Position numbers and translations under genes: made by a program. From Siphonodentalium dalli (Eukaryota; Mollusca; Scaphopoda; Gadilida; Siphonodentaliidae), in assembly GCA_032622095.1 (NCBI GenBank), contig CP136065.1:156619577-156683576 (forward strand): a stretch of 64,000 nt of DNA, read 5' to 3'. This document shows positions 57,731 through 64,000 of this stretch, piece by piece. Numbering within the stretch: position 1 is the first letter of the stretch; every line of letters begins with the position of its first letter. The notes under the pieces were generated by a model. The model was not told the origin of the DNA. It worked only from the letters and a program-made list of their open reading frames with translations, and made no database searches.

Positions 57731-57847
57731 GTGAACATGATGACGTTATTGCACGAGTTCGTTGTGACGCGATGGTCAAACGAGAACCGGAGGTTCGAGT
57801 TTTACCTCGCGGCATGACAAACGAGTGCAATAACGTTGACATGTTCA
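57731..57847. repeat. Fold-back hairpin
   Basis: GTGAACATGATGACGTTATT at 57731 is mirrored by AATAACGTTGACATGTTCAC ending at 57847. The arms continue inward through CGAGTTCG and GCATGAC-type blocks to the centre near 57790. Arms are about 57 bases. Confidence 0.88.
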
Positions 57848-58695
57848 CAAAACTGTGTTGATCTATGTTTATTGCACACTCTGAAGAGTGTAGCTTGTAC
57901 TATACTAAAAATTTAGGCCTATATTGTTTATTTAATTGAACAAACGTGTCTTTAGTGTAGACTATACCTGTTAATTTAGTGAAGAAACTGTATGTTGACG
58001 CCGCCAATGAAGTTGTTGACGTAATTGGTTTGTATTGTTCAAGAACATATTGAACGTTTTGAAATCTACTGTATTTTGCTGTATTTAGCACAAATCAGCC
58101 ATTGGTTGTACAATAAATGTACTTATTTGTGGCCTGGAAAAAACTCGTGAAGCCGACGGTCTCGGCAAAATTGCGGATGAAGATGTATCAACTCTAAAAT
58201 CAAGTGGTAATACGGCCAATTTCGTGATAATCAAGTGATAATAGGGCCACATTTCGTTGAACAACATGTTGATAAATAACACGATTTTGGGAAAAGTTAT
58301 ACCATAGTCGACATTGGTTAGCATTATTTTATTGTAACTAATCGATTCTGATAACTAACGCGTATTTTGTAGAAATGTTACTTGATGATATGGGGACCGT
58401 CTGATGGGATTGAGTACCTTTAAACTACTGTAAATTCTTCATAAGAGCTACTAACAGCTACACGCATTTTAACAATCTACAATCATTTCTTGATCATGTG
58501 CCACAGAACAGGACTTCGATACATTAATGTTGTTAAAGATATCGCAGAAAAACTAACATACGGGTCACACCCTCGCTGCTTTCACAACTAGTCAGATCCC
58601 TTATGTCTACAAAACATGTAACGACATTTCGAATGTTAAATACGACATGAACATGGTTTAAACATCAACAGCATGTCTACTTGCAGAATCTACCT
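57848..58695. other. No recognisable feature
   Basis: No supported ORF, repeat or RNA gene. Confidence 0.45.
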
Positions 58696-59035
58696 GTTTC
58701 CAGTCTGAAATTATATATAGTGGAAACAATATTTGCGGTTTTAAGAATTTAAAGAGCGTTTAATTATTATAAATTTTTAACTATCAAAACAAGTCTTAAA
58801 GTAGCATGGAATTTTGCGAGTTGACATTTGGCACACATATCAAGTATGACTGTCTACTTTCAATGATATATGTTTCCAGTTTTTTGTTTTACGGTTTTAA
58901 GAAGTTAAAGAGCCTTTGCTTATTATAGGAATATTTAATATAACAATTAGTCATATAATGGACTGTGCTGGCTGAAATTTGGCACACATATAACGTATAT
59001 ATGACTGTATACTTTCTAGTCAAATTTTCTAAGTT
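58696..59035 (+). repeat. ~176-bp tandem repeat, two units
   Basis: GTTTCCAG starts units at 58696 and 58872. CGGTTTTAAGAATTTAAAGA, TTTGGCACACATAT and TATGACTGT recur at matching offsets. AAAGAGCGTT is intact in unit one and changed to AAAGAGCCTT in unit two. Confidence 0.88.
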
Positions 59036-59165
59036 GCCCTCAGGTAGTATGCCGCTATCTTATAACTTCAAGATATAGCGTCCACGGGCCCATGTGGACG
59101 CCCGGGTTCTCTCGGGCTTTCCCGGGATGCCCCGGGCAATAATTATTCACACCGGTTTAAATATA

Positions 59166-60114
59166 GTTTAAACTATGTCTAAACTGGATATGCACATTGG
59201 GTCCTCAAAGTTGTCTTATTATATAGTTTAACTTAAAACATGTAACTTGTCATATATTAATTTGCTCTTTAGTTTTCTTATATTGCTATATTCCTCCAAA
59301 ATAACAACAAAATAAGTTAATTATCGTCATATAATTATTGCGATGATTTGGTGAATTAGTCGATAAATACGTCAACTATTTGCATCAGGACTTTATAAGC
59401 CGAAGCAATACTTATTCAAATCATAGAATTTTTTTAATTGTGTCCCAACTTTTGGAACAGTAATGCTCGTCCCTTGTTAATCTATTCCTGATATGGTAAA
59501 ACTAAAGTTATGTTTGTCGCATTTTAACCCATTTTATACTAAATAATAATTGACGAGTATTTCCAATGGAAAATGTTAAGTTCAACAAGCGACACGTTAA
59601 GGTAACATGATCAGATGACAGGCAGACGAATTGATACTACAAGAGTATTCATATTCATAGGTGAGAAATGTTTAGATAATAAATTCAACAAACGATGGTC
59701 GTTTGTGTACTAATTATCTGAATATACCCGCCAATGGGCATATGGTATACACGTCATATGAATCCCTATACAATCACACTCTGTATTGATCATTGACATT
59801 CATAACAATTACCAAACGGTTCAATTCAAACATTTCAAACAATACATAATGGTCGTGGTCATTAGTTTTCAAATACTGATAAATATACAGTTTTCGAAGA
59901 TTCCCAGCGATAGAGGCGTAAATCTAAGGACGGGTGTTTCATACTACAACGGACCTCAGTCCAAATGTATACATTCACTGTCAATTGATTGCTGTCAACC
60001 ATCACAATAGTACGAATATTTCAGTTGAAGGGAGATGGCCACAATAAGCCATTGGCTTGCTGACAAATCCATTTCCCATGCAAAGTATCTTTCATACATT
60101 GCATGTTGTCTATT
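59166..60114. other. No gene; family E copy 2
   Basis: 59520-59720 holds family E phrases (TATACTAAATAATAATTGAC, GAGTA, AAATGTT and TTCAACAA, the last two twice). The rest shows nothing recognisable. Confidence 0.5.
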
Positions 60115-60590
60115 TTGAATGTATTTAAAGGCACATGCGGCCTTAATTGTCGAAAATATTCATATTTGTTCCAAACACCGTAAACAGAAAAACAGTAAAA
60201 CGCATACAGTTCCGTTCATATATACCATGACCATCGCGTAAACAGCATGTTATCATAAAGACCTATGCTACTGGCTAATCACACACATATGGCATAAACG
60301 CTATTTATTACTTCCGTATCAGGTATTCACCAACAAATAACGCTCTTTATGTTTACCATCATAATATAAACAAACACCAGAAAAGTAACATTTTACGCTT
60401 TTGTTTACATAACAATGGTCAAACATATGACCATAACATACTGTTTATGCGATATTTCTTATTTGTATACGAACAAAGTCTATCTACATTTTGATGTAGT
60501 TTCTGTTTGTGGCGGTTTTGGACGGGTGGAGATATTTTCACAGGATACCCACCGCCAAGGCCAACCGTGTCTTTAAGTATATTGGGAATA
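60115..60590 (+). repeat. Dispersed repeat family B, direct copy 2
   Basis: Matches 50720-51237 with an internal deletion of the ACCTAAACAAGAGCCTGATT region. Confidence 0.88.
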
Positions 60591-60639
60591 AAATATGTTT
60601 AAATTAATCCCTATACATCTGTATTAATGTTTATTCTGT

Positions 60640-60990
60640 CTGTCGTCTGCTTGTATTACCTAAGCATCACTCCAAATGAATAATAGATCATTCCAGTGTA
60701 TACTGTTGTAACTGAATGTGAAAATCCATTCAGTATAGAAAGGTTTAATATTGATATACAGCCTATCGGCATTATATACTCCAGAAAACAAACTCGCCAA
60801 AGTCACAGCAAAGTTCCAGGTGTATTCATTAAATCGCACCAAAAAACAAGCACTCTTTATATTTACTATATCAGGAATAGACTGACAAGGAACGCTCTTT
60901 ATGTTTACCATATCAGGAATAGACTGACAAGGAACGCTCTTTATTGTTCCATGCTGACGAAATGTCCTGGCTGATTTTTACTGTATTTAG
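60640..60990 (+). repeat. Family A-related block with 44-bp tandem repeat
   Basis: 60857-60944 contains two nearly identical 44-base units reading TATCAGGAATAGACTGACAA then GGAACGCTCTTTAT. 60650-60760 recurs at 61290-61380. Confidence 0.75.
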
Positions 60991-61109
60991 TTACTTGAAT
61001 GAGTCTTTCTGTGGCACACAATGTCCCCATATATAAACATATATAACGTATTAATAAATGTTGACTTTCGGGTCGAGGTTTAACAATGGGAAGATAATTT
61101 AAGGTTTCA

Positions 61110-61400
61110 AACACCATGTCACTTTAATCCGTTCGTTACTATATACTCATTGACGAGTAGTTATCACAAGGAAAGTTCATATAATAAGTTCAACAAATGA
61201 CCATGCGTATTACCGGAAGAGTTCCCACCAATTAATAGAAATCCTACTGCACCTGTAGTATGTGTTCGTTAGTCTGCCGCCTGCTTACATTTCCTAAACA
61301 TCCCTCCATTTGAATAATAGACCATTCCAATGTCCAATGTTTGCTTTTATAACTGTGAAGAATCATTTATAGTAAAGTGCGGGTTTATATAACGCACTGC
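61110..61400 (+). repeat. Family E copy 3 plus repeat of 60650-60760
   Basis: GACGAGTAGTTATCACAAGG and TAAGTTCAACAAATGA belong to family E. CTGCTTACATTTCCTAAACA and TGAATAATAGACCATTCCA match 60650-60700. Confidence 0.6.
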
Positions 61401-62139
61401 AAACGGTAATCTCATTGGATATATCTATTTTAATCATGATTCATTATTCTGAAAGTGACTACAGTACTTCCAATACTCATAGTTATCAGTTCCGGAGGTG
61501 TACTTTTCCAACGTTTACACCTGCATTCGAATTGTCCCAACTGCTCTGCTCAACATGGACACCGAGCCAAGAGGAATAACTCTAGTTGTCTGGAATAGGT
61601 GTAATATCTTTACCTGGCATCTCCATGTTTGGCATTATATATATAGTGTTGCTGTAATATTTTCATAAATGAAACACGACGGATTTGGAACCATTTAGTC
61701 ACAACATATCAGGTATCATTATCCATCATCTTTACTATTTAAAACTTATTATACGAATCAAATCTCTGCCAGCGGTGTGTCTTACCGATACCACCGATAG
61801 AGGTTAACAAAGCTACATGTATACCAGAGCTCGACACGAATCGTGGAAATACATATAGATGAAATATTTAGTCTATAGAGTTTCAAGCATATGTATCAAA
61901 TAAATTGTATATTATATGCACACAAGTCCCATATACTCAATAAACTTATTGTATAGTCACTGGTCAGTGAGTGGCTTGAGTTTACGCCCCGTATCAACAT
62001 AACTGTTTACACGATCGTGTGAGTCACGCGTTGCCCAATCCACTTTAATTTTATTACGTCTTGTACACCGAAATCGTAATTTAGTATATGACTCCAGCCA
62101 TAAATTTAATTTATATCAAATTATTAAATTCGATTTTGA
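61401..62139. other. No recognisable feature
   Basis: No supported ORF, repeat or RNA gene. Confidence 0.45.
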
Positions 62140-62640
62140 AGGCACGTGAGGCCTTAGTTGTCGAAAATATTCATATTTGTTCCAATCACTGTAACAGAAA
62201 AACATTAAAACGCATACAGTTTCGTTCATATATACCATGATCATCGCGTAAACAGCATGTTATCATAAAGATTTACTATATTTTACCTAAGAAAGAGCCT
62301 GATTGTGTTACAGAAGACAGCACAATGCTGCTGGCTAATCACACACAAATGGCATAATCGCTCTGTATTCGTTCCATATCAGGAATTCACCAACAAAGAA
62401 CGCTCTTTATGTTTACCATCATAATATAAACAAACACCAGAAAAGTAGCTTTTTATGCTTTTGTTTACATAACAATGGTCAAATATATGACAATAACATA
62501 CTGTTTATGCGATATTTCATATTTGTATACGGACAAAGTCTGTCTACATCTTGTTGTTATTTCTGTTTGTGGCGGTTTTTGACGGGTGGAAATATTTTCA
62601 CAGGATACCCACCGCCAAGGCCAACCGTACCTTTAAGATA
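62140..62640 (+). repeat. Dispersed repeat family B, direct copy 3
   Basis: Full-length copy matching 50720-51237, from GGCACGTGAGGCCTTAG to CAAGGCCAACCGTACCTTTA. Confidence 0.88.
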
Positions 62641-62784
62641 ACCTTTTAATCTTAACGTTTACATAATAATATATCTTCGACTCAAATCACATATTTTTCT
62701 ATATATTATCGATATCAGGTCGTTGTGATTACCGGGAATTTATTGAAATTGGCATGCACACTAAATAAAAGTTGCTAAATTAAA

Positions 62785-63180
62785 CCCAAAAGTAGTTAGT
62801 TTTTACTACTTTTGGTAGTTCGTATTCATCCCGCTACCTTGTGAGGTTAATTTTGCTACCTGGCGGGTAGCTAAAGAATTAAATACCTTTGGTAGTTAAA
62901 ATAACTACCTTCAGTGGTTGAAATAACTACCTCTTGGGGCTATTTTAACTACCCAAAGGTATGCTAAATTTTAACTACTTTAGGTAGTGGGACGAATATG
63001 AACTACCCAGTATTTAAATTTACTACCTGCGAGTGGTTGGAATTTTTGCTACCTGCGGGTAGTTAATCTGATAACTACTATTGGTGGGAAATTATTCTAC
63101 CTCGAGTGGTTGTTCTAGCTATTTTAATAGGTATTCAACGGGGTCCAATCTAATCACTCAAAGTAGCTATTTAATCAACT
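62785..63180. repeat. GGTAGTT/AACTACC palindromic array
   Basis: At least 14 CTACC or GGTAG pentamers lie in about 300 bases, in both orientations, often as GGTAGTTAAAATAACTACC or CTACCTGCGGGTAG. The spacing is irregular (about 15-35 bases). It could form many alternative hairpins. No gene is present. Confidence 0.88.
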
Positions 63181-63289
63181 TTTAGTGGATAATATTGTCT
63201 CTAAAGATATTAATGACATGTGGACCACAAAATATGACAATGGAGAAAATAATTTCAATATTTATTCAAAATAAACAAATTTATATAGT

Positions 63290-64000
63290 TCAGAGCATTT
63301 GTGCTTTTAGCTTAAAATAAATTGCAACACAAGGCCTCTTACCAGGAATAAGTACATTAGCCTACACACAAAAAAAAACAATGTAAATTTCGTGAAAATT
63401 TGACCAAGGGAATCTTATCAGACATCAGACACTGAAACTTATTTTATCTAAATAATTGATAATGTACCCAAAAGGGTTGCAATCTGGGTCGTCAAATTTT
63501 AAAAACAGCAATAAACTGAAATGGAGTGTCATTTCGTAGATTCTGTTGAAATCACTCTTAAAGACTCAAAATGAGCAATAAAGAGCGTTCCTTATCAAAT
63601 TAGAAAATATGTAGAAAAATTGCGTGTAACAATGCCTTTGACCCCCAGATGACTAAGGGGTGGGGGGTTTCCAAAAATTATATAACCAATAAAGAGCGCT
63701 TCTTATCAGTTCAAAAGATATGTGTGGAAAATTGCACAAATGTAAAATAATGCATGGTTAATGTCATGGGATAGGTGATGTGGGCATCAAATTATTGACA
63801 ACTATCACACTGTGGCAGTGTCATTTCATCGATGCTGTTGACGTCTTAAGGACGCAATAAAGAGCGTTCCTTATCACATTAGAAAATATGTAGGAAAATT
63901 GCGGGTAAAAGCGCCTTTGCCCCTCAAATGAAGTGGGGGGGGGGGCAAAAAAAATAATGTGACAAATAAAGAGCGTTTTTTATCAGTTCAAAAGAAGTGG
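63290..64000 (+). repeat. ~279-bp satellite array running off the window
   Basis: GCAATAAAGAGCGTTCCTTA recurs at 63575 and 63854 (279 bases). A second sub-unit with AATAAAGAGCG followed by TTATCAGTTCAAAAGA recurs at 63687 and about 63965. Each period thus has two related halves of about 112 and 167 bases. A more diverged unit precedes 63575 (GTGTCATTTCGTAGATTCTG against GTGTCATTTCATCGATGCTG). Confidence 0.88.

Larger units (their letters stand above)
55707..59165. repeat. Inverted pair of ~115-bp blocks, 3.5 kb apart
   Basis: 55707-55815 (GTTTAAACGGGTGTGACTAA, then ATTATTGTCCGGG, GTGGACGCT, ATACTACC) matches the reverse complement of 59036-59165. They could be the ends of one element, or two separate repeat copies in opposite orientation. 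GTTTAAA at both outer edges is itself palindromic, so it cannot be read as a target duplication. Only the left block continues into the 145-bp tandem repeat. Confidence 0.6.

Overview
This window looks like repeat-dominated, AT-rich intergenic DNA from an invertebrate animal. The reasons are several decayed APE-type non-LTR retrotransposons (one with a 2A-like peptide motif), DNA transposons with TA, TAA and TTA target duplications, a decayed Mutator-like transposase, fold-back elements, minisatellites, (TA)n and (CT)n tracts, and hairpin-plus-CCGTCCGTC repeats of a kind I associate with marine invertebrates. A mollusc-like or other marine lophotrochozoan host is my best guess, but this is inference. 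I found no intact host gene, rRNA or tRNA. Almost every recognisable protein-coding stretch is a broken piece of a mobile element.

Layout. 0-7 kb: fold-back elements and small repeats, a few unassigned ORFs, one copy of dispersed family A. 7.35-11.8 kb: a decayed CR1/L2-like retrotransposon on the minus strand (2A motif, endonuclease, reverse transcriptase), split near its 3' end by a 1.43 kb TIR transposon flanked by TAA. 11.8-14.9 kb: one membrane-rich ORF, otherwise little. 14.87-27.19 kb: a direct tandem duplication of a 4.66 kb unit. The second copy has grown to 7.66 kb through a 1.36 kb PIF/Harbinger-like insertion, whose empty site survives in copy 1, and a further 1.57 kb block. 26.5-29.1 kb: decayed non-LTR ORF2 followed by a Mutator-like transposase relic. 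30-36 kb: minisatellites, a 2.6 kb element with ends built from repeated CCGAGTTGTCCCGG-type motifs, and an L1/Tx1-like tail. 37.7-38.4 kb: a retrotransposon C-terminus with a CCHC-like motif. 39-51 kb: dispersed families, tandem repeats and MITE-like elements. 51.4-55.6 kb: an outer TIR element with ACGGTC-rich ends that holds a Tc1-like MITE and a reverse-transcriptase fragment. 55.7-64 kb: ~145 bp and ~176 bp tandem repeats, a mosaic of families A, B and E, a GGTAGTT/AACTACC palindromic array, and the start of a ~279 bp satellite running off the window edge.

The pieces do not form a pathway. They record successive insertions and duplications. The relative order can be read directly: retroelement first, then the TAA-flanked transposon inside it; tandem duplication after the minus-strand retroelement it cuts, then the Harbinger-like insertion into copy 2 only; outer TIR element first, then the MITE and LINE inside it. 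A motif, AATAAAGAGCGTT, recurs across otherwise different repeat families and in the terminal satellite.
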